Of a stretch of 64,000 nucleotides of DNA, positions 50,877 through 58,039 are shown piece after piece. The translations under genes were made by a program, and so were the position numbers. The stretch comes from Erysipelotrichaceae bacterium (GTDB taxonomy: Bacteria > Bacillota_I > Bacilli_A > Erysipelotrichales > Erysipelotrichaceae). The notes below the pieces were generated by a model. That model saw only the letters and a list, made by a program, of their open reading frames with translations. It made no database searches and was not told where the DNA came from. Position 1 is the first letter of the stretch, and every line of letters begins with the position of its first letter. The DNA is taken from the NCBI GenBank assembly GCA_017419165.1, contig JAFOLW010000030.1, positions 54,742 to 118,741 on the forward strand. The letters run 5' to 3'.

Positions 50877-52018
50877 AAAAGCTGATTTTATTGGGTGCTT
50901 CCGGTTCGATCGGAAGCCAAAGCATCGAAGTCATCCGCCAGCATCCCGATGAGCTCTCACTTGTCGGCGTGTCGGTCGGAAAAAATATTGATTGTCTTGT
51001 CAAGATCTTGAACGAATTCAAGGTCTCTTATGCTTATGCGATCGAGTATAACGAACAGCTGGTCGAATCCTTCCCGAATACACGTTTCTTCTTCGGTGAA
51101 GAAGGTCTGTGTCAGATGGCGGATCTTCAGGATTATGACATGCTGGTGAATGCGCTGGTGGGTTTCGCCGGTTTCCGGCCGACGGTCCACGCGATACGGA
51201 ATCATAAAGATGTGGCTTTGGCCAACAAAGAGACCCTGGTCGCCGGCGGCAAGATCATCAATGAACTGCTGAATGAATACAAAGTCCATCTGTATCCGAT
51301 CGATTCGGAACATGTCGCCATCTGGCAGTGCATGCAAGGCCACGATTACAACGACATCCACCGTCTGATCATCACGGCTTCCGGCGGTTCTTTCCGCGAT
51401 CTGAGCCGGGATCAGCTGGCCAATGTCACACTGGCGCAGGCGCTCCACCATCCCAACTGGAACATGGGTGCCAAGATCACGATCGATTCTTCCACGATGA
51501 TGAACAAAGGCTTTGAGGTCATCGAAGCTCATTATCTGTTCCATATCCCTTATGAAAAGATCGACGTCGTCCTGCATAAGGAATCGATGGTCCATTCCAT
51601 GGTCGAGTATAACGACGGTTCGATCATCGCACAGCTCGGTGCGCCGGATATGCGCCTGATGATCAAATATGCCTTGTTGTATCCGAAACATGCCGGAGAT
51701 GACTGCAGTTCCTATCTGGATTTCGACAAGATCACACAGCTCAATTTCCGCAATATGGATTATGCGCGTTATCCTCTGGTCCGGGTGGCAAAACAGGTCG
51801 GTTCTTTTGAAGGGAATTTCGGAGCTGTTTTGATCGGTGCCAACGATGAGGCGGTCTCGCTGTTTTTGAAGGAACGGATCCGTTTCATCGATATCGAAAC
51901 TTACATCTTCAAGACTTTGAAGGCGGCGCATTTCATCAAGGAACCGAGCGTCGAGCAGATCATCGATTCTCATCGCTGGGCGAAAGAATATGTCGACCAG
52001 CTTTGGGCAAACTCCTGA
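50873..52018 (+). CDS. dxr: 1-deoxy-D-xylulose 5-phosphate reductoisomerase
   Basis: Second step of the MEP isoprenoid pathway, 381 residues. It shows the NADPH site ILLGASGSIGSQSIEVIRQH, ALANKETLVAGGKII, PIDSEHVAIWQCMQG (metal and substrate site), IITASGGSFRDLSRDQL, HPNWNMGAKITIDSSTMMNK in two blocks and VVLHKESMVHSMVEYNDGS. Its presence says precursors for UppS come from the MEP rather than the mevalonate route. It overlaps cdsA and is followed by a terminator. Confidence 0.98.
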   Translation: MKKLILLGASGSIGSQSIEVIRQHPDELSLVGVSVGKNIDCLVKILNEFKVSYAYAIEYNEQLVESFPNTRFFFGEEGLCQMADLQDYDMLVNALVGFAGFRPTVHAIRNHKDVALANKETLVAGGKIINELLNEYKVHLYPIDSEHVAIWQCMQGHDYNDIHRLIITASGGSFRDLSRDQLANVTLAQALHHPNWNMGAKITIDSSTMMNKGFEVIEAHYLFHIPYEKIDVVLHKESMVHSMVEYNDGSIIAQLGAPDMRLMIKYALLYPKHAGDDCSSYLDFDKITQLNFRNMDYARYPLVRVAKQVGSFEGNFGAVLIGANDEAVSLFLKERIRFIDIETYIFKTLKAAHFIKEPSVEQIIDSHRWAKEYVDQLWANS

Positions 52019-52033
52019 AATAGGAGTTTTTTT
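52009..52033 (+). terminator. Intrinsic terminator after dxr
   Basis: AAACTCCT (52009-52016) with AGGAGTTT (52022-52029), overlapping the dxr stop, then a seven-T run. Confidence 0.88.
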
Positions 52034-52040
52034 CTTGTAG

Positions 52041-52049
52041 TGATATAAT
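52041..52049 (+). promoter_or_regulatory. Extended -10 promoter of rseP, seven bases before the start codon
   Basis: TGA then consensus TATAAT (52044-52049), seven bases, then ATG at 52057. No Shine-Dalgarno lies between; likely leaderless. Confidence 0.7.
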
Positions 52050-52056
52050 TTTATAG

Positions 52057-53148
52057 ATGACTATTTTAAGAAATTTACTGCTTTATATCGTAATGCTCGG
52101 CGTGATCGTCACATTACATGAATTCGGACACTTGCTGGCAGCCAAGATCTTCGGCGTTTACTGCAAGGAGTTTTCATTCGGCTTCGGACCGAAACTGCTT
52201 TCTCATAAGGGAAAGGAAACGGAGTATTGTCTCAGAGCGATCCCTTTGGGCGGTTTCGTGGCCATGGCCGGAGATACCGACAACGATCTGGAGACGAAGG
52301 TGGAAGCAGAAGATCTTCCGCCGGAAAGGACGCTGACGGGCATCGCCAATTGGAAACGGATCATCATCATGATGGCCGGCATCATGATGAACATCCTTCT
52401 GGCGATCGTGATCTATTCGATGATGATCTTATCGTCAGGGACCTATGCGACGAGCACCAAACCGGTGATCACCAATGTGCTTGAAGATTCTCCGGCTCTG
52501 AAAGCCGGACTGAAAGAAGGCGATATCGTCACCAAGGTCGAATTCGATAACGGACTTTCCTATAGACCGGAGACCTATCTGGAACTGATCAATTTCCTGG
52601 ATACTTACGACGGCAACGGACCCTGGATCATGACGGTCGAACGCGACGGTTCTTCGGTCAGGTTCGATGTCTTCCCGGAATTCAAGGAGGACCAGCAAAG
52701 ATATATGGTCGGCATCGGCTTCTCCAACAAGGCTGTGGAAGCGGTGAAGGTGAATATCTTCAACTGCTGGAAATACGGTTTCGAATTCGCGATGTTCATA
52801 CTCAAACTGACGTTCTCCTCTCTTTTGACGCTGTTTCAGGGAAAAAACCTGGATTCTTTGTCCGGTCCGATCGGCATCTATTCGACCGTTTCGCAGACGG
52901 CGTCTCTGGGCATGGAGTATTATCTGCAGCTGATCGCGATGGTCTCGATCAATGTCGGTATCGTCAATGCCTTGCCGCTGCCGATCTTTGACGGCGGACG
53001 GGTGCTGCTGCTGCTGATCGAAGCGATCATCCGCCGGCCTCTGTCGGAAAAAGCACAGAATGCGGTCATGTCCGCTTCTATGGCATTGCTTCTGCTGCTG
53101 TTCATATTCGTGATGTATAACGATATCTCAAAGATCATTGGAGGTTAA
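52057..53148 (+). CDS. rseP: RIP metalloprotease RseP/RasP
   Basis: Intramembrane zinc protease that cleaves anti-sigma factors and signal-peptide remnants. The 363-residue protein has HEFGH in the first transmembrane helix (VIVTLHEFGHLLAAKIFGV), FGPKLLSHKGKETEYCLRAI with LGGFVAMAGD, one PDZ domain (about residues 140-215, starting ITNVLEDSPALKAGLKEGD) and the second metal motif NALPLPIFDGGRVL. Four transmembrane segments are expected. It follows dxr as usual, though separated by a terminator and its own promoter. galE starts 4 bp after its stop codon. Confidence 0.96.
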   Translation: MTILRNLLLYIVMLGVIVTLHEFGHLLAAKIFGVYCKEFSFGFGPKLLSHKGKETEYCLRAIPLGGFVAMAGDTDNDLETKVEAEDLPPERTLTGIANWKRIIIMMAGIMMNILLAIVIYSMMILSSGTYATSTKPVITNVLEDSPALKAGLKEGDIVTKVEFDNGLSYRPETYLELINFLDTYDGNGPWIMTVERDGSSVRFDVFPEFKEDQQRYMVGIGFSNKAVEAVKVNIFNCWKYGFEFAMFILKLTFSSLLTLFQGKNLDSLSGPIGIYSTVSQTASLGMEYYLQLIAMVSINVGIVNALPLPIFDGGRVLLLLIEAIIRRPLSEKAQNAVMSASMALLLLLFIFVMYNDISKIIGG

Positions 53149-53151
53149 TGA

Positions 53152-54156
53152 ATGAAGATTCTTGTTACGGGCGGGACCGGTTATATCGGTTCGCATACCT
53201 GTGTCGAACTGATACAGAAAGGGCATGAAGTGATCATCTTGGACAATCTGTACAATTCGTCCATCGATGTCCTGGATAAGATCGAAACGATCACCGGTGT
53301 CAGACCCAAATTCTACAAGACGGATATCCTGGACAAGGAAGGCCTGGATAAGGTCTTTGCCGAGAATGATTTTGAGGCTGTGATCCATTTTGCCGGATAC
53401 AAAGCAGTCGGCGAATCGGTCGCGATCCCTCTGACTTACTATGAGAACAATATCGCCGGCTCGATCAATCTGTATCAGATGATGAAGAAATATAAGGTCA
53501 GAAACCTGGTCTTCTCTTCTTCGGCGACCGTTTACGGCGATGATTTCGAGGTCCCTTTCAAGGAAGAGTACGGTCTGGGAACGACGACAAATCCTTACGG
53601 AACGACCAAAAAGATGAACGAGATGATCATCACCGACATGAACAAGGCCGAACCGGAGAATTCCGGAGTACTTCTTCGTTATTTCAATCCGATCGGTGCA
53701 CACGAAAGCGGATTGATCGGCGAGATCCCCAACGGCATCCCGAACAATCTGGTCCCATATATCGCTCAAGTCGCTGCCGGGCAGAGAGACTTCCTGCGCG
53801 TCTGGGGCAATGACTATGATACGGTCGATGGGACCGGCGTCAGAGATTACATCCATGTCGTCGATCTGGCAAAAGCTCATGTCAAAGCGATCGAATATGC
53901 GGCAACGCACAAAGGTACGGAAGTGATCAATATCGGAACAGGGAAGGGCTATTCCGTCCTTCAGGTCCTCCATGCCTATGAGAAAGCCTGCGGTTATCCG
54001 ATCCCTTATAAGATCATGGAACGCCGTCCCGGTGATATCGCCACATGTTATGCCGATACGGCCAAGGCGGAAAAGCTTCTCGGTTTCAAAGCGCAGTACG
54101 ATATCGACAAGATGTGCGAAGATTCTTACCGCTTTACCAGAAAACTTAAAATGTAG
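53152..54156 (+). CDS. galE: UDP-glucose 4-epimerase
   Basis: Interconverts UDP-galactose and UDP-glucose, 334 residues. It has the NAD-binding ILVTGGTGYIGSHTCVEL, VIILDNLYNSS, VIHFAGYKAVGESV, the catalytic SSSATVYGDD and PYGTTKKMNEM (YxxxK, with Tyr of the SDR triad), and GTGVRDYIHVVDLAKAHVKA. It is coupled to rseP through a GGAGGTTA Shine-Dalgarno at the rseP stop. The Mgl-type importer at the left end would supply galactose, but the genes are 50 kb apart. The downstream terminator stem surrounds the next gene's -35 box. Confidence 0.97.
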   Translation: MKILVTGGTGYIGSHTCVELIQKGHEVIILDNLYNSSIDVLDKIETITGVRPKFYKTDILDKEGLDKVFAENDFEAVIHFAGYKAVGESVAIPLTYYENNIAGSINLYQMMKKYKVRNLVFSSSATVYGDDFEVPFKEEYGLGTTTNPYGTTKKMNEMIITDMNKAEPENSGVLLRYFNPIGAHESGLIGEIPNGIPNNLVPYIAQVAAGQRDFLRVWGNDYDTVDGTGVRDYIHVVDLAKAHVKAIEYAATHKGTEVINIGTGKGYSVLQVLHAYEKACGYPIPYKIMERRPGDIATCYADTAKAEKLLGFKAQYDIDKMCEDSYRFTRKLKM

Positions 54157-54241
54157 ATAAATTTATTGATAAATATAAATATAAATATGCTGTAAATATG
54201 TTGATAAATATATTGACAAATTTGCAGCATTTTTTTATAAT
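54157..54241 (+). promoter_or_regulatory. Consensus promoter and AT-rich repeat region of the Phd-like operon
   Basis: TTGACA (54213-54218), 17-base spacer, TATAAT (54236-54241): a perfect consensus promoter. Upstream, the 11-mer TTGATAAATAT occurs twice (54166-54176 and 54201-54211), with a third related copy TTGACAAATTT over the -35 box, plus the palindrome ATAAATTTAT at 54157. Repeats of this kind beside a Phd/YefM gene are likely operator sites for autorepression. The start codon is six bases after the -10 box. Confidence 0.8.
54187..54237 (+). terminator. Intrinsic terminator after galE enclosing the next promoter
   Basis: ATGCTGTAAAT (54187-54197) pairs with ATTTGCAGCAT (54220-54230) with one G-U pair and is followed by seven Ts. 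The 22-base loop contains the start of the TTGACA -35 box, and the T-run abuts the TATAAT -10 box. Confidence 0.7.
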
Positions 54242-54247
54242 GGAGAC

Positions 54248-54466
54248 ATGATGAATAAGTCTGTTTTTGGTGCAATGCTGAATTCACTGGTCCCGATCTC
54301 ACATCTGAACCAGGGGAAGGCAGCCAAGATCATTTCTTCATTGGGTCCTGACGATGTCAAGATCATCGTTAAAAACAATGAGCCGATGGCGGCGATCGTT
54401 TCGATCAGCCGTTTTTCCGAGCTCATCGAAGCCGAAGAGACTCTCAAGGAGAAGCGGCATGGCTAA
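54248..54466 (+). CDS. Phd/YefM-family protein (antitoxin-like) without a toxin partner
   Basis: A 72-residue DNA-binding protein. The core LVPISHLNQGKAAKIISSL, then VKIIVKNNEPMAAIVSISRFSELIEAEE, matches the Phd/YefM fold: an N-terminal beta-alpha-alpha DNA-binding part with the typical ITKNGkPvAVLvs.eEYe.L pattern. Antitoxins of this family repress their own operon and neutralise a Doc- or RelE-type toxin. The next gene, overlapping by eight bases, is a membrane-anchored protein unlike any toxin I know, so this may be a dedicated transcription regulator. The start could be ATG 54248 or 54251; the mRNA appears leaderless. Confidence 0.78.
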   Translation: MMNKSVFGAMLNSLVPISHLNQGKAAKIISSLGPDDVKIIVKNNEPMAAIVSISRFSELIEAEETLKEKRHG

Positions 54467-55418
54467 AAAAAGAAGAGTCAGGATCGACAGGATCATTATT
54501 ATCGTGCTTTCTTCCATTCTGATCCTCGGGCTTCTCGGCTTCGGCGCCTATAAAGGGATCTCCTATCTTTCAAAGAAGATGGCGGAAAAAGAGGAAGAAA
54601 ACCAGAACAACACCGATCCTAAACCGGTCGATACGGTGAAGGGGACCAAGGTCACGCTTCAGGACTATGATGTTTATCTCTCCGAATCGGAAAATCTGGG
54701 TTTCAATTTCATCATTGCGACTTTGCAGTTCGACTCACAGGAACCCGTCTCTTTCGATCTGGGCAACCTGCAGACCTCAGAGAAGATCTATCTGAACAAT
54801 GTATCGAAATATATCAACACGCTGCAGGAGAAGTCGTACAAGATCGATAAATTCCATATCGTGAATACGGTCGTTTCCGATCAGAATTCATACGTTTGTA
54901 ACATTTTTATCCCTTATACGACCGACAGCTATTCTCTGCGCCTGTTGAATTCATCGGATGCTTCGATGATCGAATTCGATCTCAGCAAGAACAACAACGA
55001 TATCTCGACTTTGAAATTCGAGACGGATCAGCAGATCGAGATCGGCAATACCAATGTCACGGTCTCTTCCTGTTCGGTCTCGACGATGATGCTGCACAAC
55101 GGGATGGAATATCAGGTCCCGGCGACGATGAACGTCTATACGTTCAATATCAACGTGAACACGATCGAAGGCAACGTCATGATCACGGATGCGAAATTCG
55201 TCCGTGCTTCTACCGACGAGGTCATCACCTGCATGGATGAGACCTACGAATCCGTCAAGGTCGGCAACTGTCTGGGCAAAAAACTGGAAGTCGGAGAAAA
55301 CGGCGCTCTGTTTTTTGAGACGAGTGCTTCCGACGGCGGACCGGACTATTCCGGTTCCCTGATGCTGATGTTCTCGAATAATAACGACTGGGTGAAAGTC
55401 CCGACTGTGCTTGAATAA
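54459..55418 (+). CDS. Membrane-anchored beta-rich extracellular protein, unknown function
   Basis: A 319-residue protein. A basic N terminus (AKKRRVRIDR) and one transmembrane helix (about residues 11-32) are followed by a short Lys/Glu linker and then two beta-rich, Ig-like modules of about 130 residues (the first from VTLQDYDVYLSESENLGFN, the second from LKFETDQQIEIGNTNVTVSS). They recall DUF4352/DUF5067-type domains but I have no firm match. No catalytic motif is evident. It is coupled to the Phd-like gene by overlapping codons and an AAGGAG Shine-Dalgarno. A longer in-frame upstream extension to 54354 runs inside the Phd-like gene in another frame and is rejected. Confidence 0.75.
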   Translation: MAKKRRVRIDRIIIIVLSSILILGLLGFGAYKGISYLSKKMAEKEEENQNNTDPKPVDTVKGTKVTLQDYDVYLSESENLGFNFIIATLQFDSQEPVSFDLGNLQTSEKIYLNNVSKYINTLQEKSYKIDKFHIVNTVVSDQNSYVCNIFIPYTTDSYSLRLLNSSDASMIEFDLSKNNNDISTLKFETDQQIEIGNTNVTVSSCSVSTMMLHNGMEYQVPATMNVYTFNINVNTIEGNVMITDAKFVRASTDEVITCMDETYESVKVGNCLGKKLEVGENGALFFETSASDGGPDYSGSLMLMFSNNNDWVKVPTVLE

Positions 55419-55425
55419 GAAACAT

Positions 55426-58023
55426 ATGAAAAAACTGCTCTGTGTATTACTGACATCACTGATCCTGATCGATATCATGCCGTTGTTCGGTGCTTTTCAT
55501 GTTGCAGCGGATGATCATTATTCCTACGGCTGTGAAGTAGGGCAGTTTGAAGTCTCCTATATCGAAGATGACGGTTCCTTCTCCAAGATCTCCTGTCATG
55601 ATGATCTTTCGTCCGCGAAAAAGGCGATGAAAGCCAATCCCGACTATGTGGTGCGCTATTCCAAGTCTTATTCACCGTCCAAGATCGTTGCCATGAATTC
55701 CGGTCTGGCCTATACCTATCCGGGCAGGCGGAACTCTTCGACGATGAATCTTTATCAGGATCCGAATCAGAAGGATTCGTCCAAATATAAGACGACTTAT
55801 GTGGCCAATCACTATGAGATGACTTATATCGATACCTGCGGTGAAGATGTCTATGATATCGCTATCTCCGGTAAGGGCTATATCCGCGTCGTTTTGAATG
55901 GCTTTGAAGGCTTTACCGATCTTGAGTATACCGATCTTGTCCCGACCAAATTCATCGAGAAGGGTCTGTGTATCTGGCTGGGCGGACGGAACACCTACGA
56001 AGGTGAGGAAGCGTTCGAAGTACGCGTCAAACAGAATTACTTCTCCTTGGAGAAAAACGGCAATTATACCGATCTGGTCTTTCATTACTACCGCGCATAT
56101 CCGCGTTCTTCCAGTGACCGCGACTGTCTTTCTTATTCGATCAGTGTCGATAATGCGCAGGAATATCTCAATGCCGGAATGAACGTCGGAACGAAATATT
56201 ATTCCAATGACGGCATCAACTTCTATACCGATGCCGGGTTACAGAACAAAGCGGCAACAGTATATAACTACTATCAGTTCCTGCCGTTAAGATCGAAGAC
56301 CGATATCTCGGCTGCTTCGTTCAACAGCTTTTTGAATTCGATGTATACGAGCGGTACGGTCATGAAGAATGAAGGCTCATCCTTCATCGATGCCCAGAAC
56401 AGTTTCGGCTGCAATGCCCTGATCGTCTATGCGATGGCCTGCCTAGAATCGGCGTATGGCACTTCCTGGTATGCGGTCAACCGTAACAACCTCTTCGGCT
56501 GGTCCGCATATGATGACAATCCCGGTTCTGCTTCATCTTTCTCCTCAGTGGCGGCTTGTGTCAACGAACAGATGGGAAGGAACCTGTATTGGTTCATGGA
56601 GTACACCAATTCCCGTTATTTCGGTGCCTGCGTGGGAAATAAGGGGGCAGGAATCAACGTTAAGTACGCTTCCGATCCCTACTGGGGCATGAAGATCGCC
56701 GCGATCGCATATTCGATCGATAAATACAACAACAATAAGAACGGCAATCTGACCGATCACAATAAATATGCTTTAGGTTTCGTAAAGAATAACTACAACG
56801 ATGTCTTGTATGATGCATCGGTCTCCTGGGATCCGAAATTCTATAAAGCTGCGACGGGGAACGATGTCCTTTATACCGGCCGATACGGTTCTCATTATCA
56901 GAAGGATCTGACCGCCGTTCTTCTTGAAGAAGAAAACGGAAGGTACAAAGTCCAGTCGACCAACCCGGTCTCCGGCGGAAACATCGTCACAGATGACGGT
57001 GTCATCAAATATGACTGGAACAAATCGGTCGCTTTCATCAATACATCAGACGTTGTCCTTCTGAACGATACGCCGATCCATAAGATCGAACCGGATCTTC
57101 CGCATGAGTCCATTTCGATGGTCGACTCCATGAGTCTTGAAGGCACGAAGCTGACCTTAAGCGGCATCTCCGTGATCACCAACTGCAATATGACCGATCA
57201 AAGCAAGGTCGTCCACAAGCTGCATATCTACGATCTCAAAGATGATTCCGAGAAGTATGTCCTGGACTGCCAGAGCATCGATTCGCAGGGATATTCCATC
57301 AACGACGGTTTTGATTACAAGTGGGCGGGATTCACCGTTACGGCTGAACTTTCCGAAATGGATCTTTCTTCTTACATCTTCCGTATCGAGACCGTCTATG
57401 ACGGAAAGCTGTCGCAGACTTCTCTGCTGAAATCATATAACGATGATGTGACGAAGCTTCAATACCGGGGCGATACCCGTGATTACAAAGTCTCAGTCAA
57501 TGATTTCTACGGTTATCGTTTGGAATGTGATATCGAAAAGTCACTTTTGGATGATATCGCTGTCAACAAGCCGAGCAGCCGTTCTTCTCTGATCACTTTG
57601 GATGAAGTGACATATGAAAAGTCCGAAGATGCGACTTATGCCGTTTTTGAAGGACTCGGTATGATCTACTATCTGAATTATGATCTTGAAGAAAATATGC
57701 ATGAACTGTACCTGATCAATGATGACGGTTATGTCAAAGCAGACACCGTTTCAAAGGCCTGTGCTTTTGATTATAAGAGTTTTTACGAGTCTTCTTACAA
57801 TATGGACAGGATCTGTTACAGCGCCAGGATCGATCTCTCTGAGCTGAGCGGTCCGTACCGGCTCGTATTGAAGATCCGTAACGGTGAATTTACCGATATC
57901 GGTGAGATCACCAATGCCTACGGATACGGACATAATACGTATGAATCGGAGAATATCAAGACCACATTCATCACGGATGCGATCCGATACAGACTTTTGA
58001 TGGATGTTGAACATTTTGACTGA
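55426..58023 (+). CDS. Secreted glucosaminidase (GH73/LytB-like) with beta-rich flanks
   Basis: An 865-residue exported wall hydrolase. The signal peptide (MKKLLCVLLTSLILIDIMPL, ending near AAD) is followed by about 270 residues of beta-rich sequence, then the glucosaminidase domain (about residues 285-450): GCNALIVYAMACLESAYGTS with the likely catalytic Glu341, NRNNLFGWSAYDDNPGSASS, GINVKYASDPYWGMKIA. This is the LytB/Atl pattern for cleaving the GlcNAc bond. SH3-like and Ig-like C-terminal regions follow. An upstream TTG at 55411 is possible but lacks a Shine-Dalgarno. It overlaps nothing and starts 7 bp after the previous stop. Confidence 0.85.
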   Translation: MKKLLCVLLTSLILIDIMPLFGAFHVAADDHYSYGCEVGQFEVSYIEDDGSFSKISCHDDLSSAKKAMKANPDYVVRYSKSYSPSKIVAMNSGLAYTYPGRRNSSTMNLYQDPNQKDSSKYKTTYVANHYEMTYIDTCGEDVYDIAISGKGYIRVVLNGFEGFTDLEYTDLVPTKFIEKGLCIWLGGRNTYEGEEAFEVRVKQNYFSLEKNGNYTDLVFHYYRAYPRSSSDRDCLSYSISVDNAQEYLNAGMNVGTKYYSNDGINFYTDAGLQNKAATVYNYYQFLPLRSKTDISAASFNSFLNSMYTSGTVMKNEGSSFIDAQNSFGCNALIVYAMACLESAYGTSWYAVNRNNLFGWSAYDDNPGSASSFSSVAACVNEQMGRNLYWFMEYTNSRYFGACVGNKGAGINVKYASDPYWGMKIAAIAYSIDKYNNNKNGNLTDHNKYALGFVKNNYNDVLYDASVSWDPKFYKAATGNDVLYTGRYGSHYQKDLTAVLLEEENGRYKVQSTNPVSGGNIVTDDGVIKYDWNKSVAFINTSDVVLLNDTPIHKIEPDLPHESISMVDSMSLEGTKLTLSGISVITNCNMTDQSKVVHKLHIYDLKDDSEKYVLDCQSIDSQGYSINDGFDYKWAGFTVTAELSEMDLSSYIFRIETVYDGKLSQTSLLKSYNDDVTKLQYRGDTRDYKVSVNDFYGYRLECDIEKSLLDDIAVNKPSSRSSLITLDEVTYEKSEDATYAVFEGLGMIYYLNYDLEENMHELYLINDDGYVKADTVSKACAFDYKSFYESSYNMDRICYSARIDLSELSGPYRLVLKIRNGEFTDIGEITNAYGYGHNTYESENIKTTFITDAIRYRLLMDVEHFD

Positions 58024-58039
58024 TCGAAGGAGGTCAATA

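Noticed and set aside
54354..54458. Longer start for the membrane-anchored protein
   Set aside because: The extension lies inside the Phd-like gene in another frame and is Ser/Arg-rich; the ATG at 54459 has an AAGGAG Shine-Dalgarno and begins a proper membrane anchor.
54459..55418. Gene after the Phd-like antitoxin as its toxin
   Set aside because: It encodes a transmembrane helix and two extracellular beta-rich modules of 319 residues, unlike RelE, Doc or YoeB toxins.
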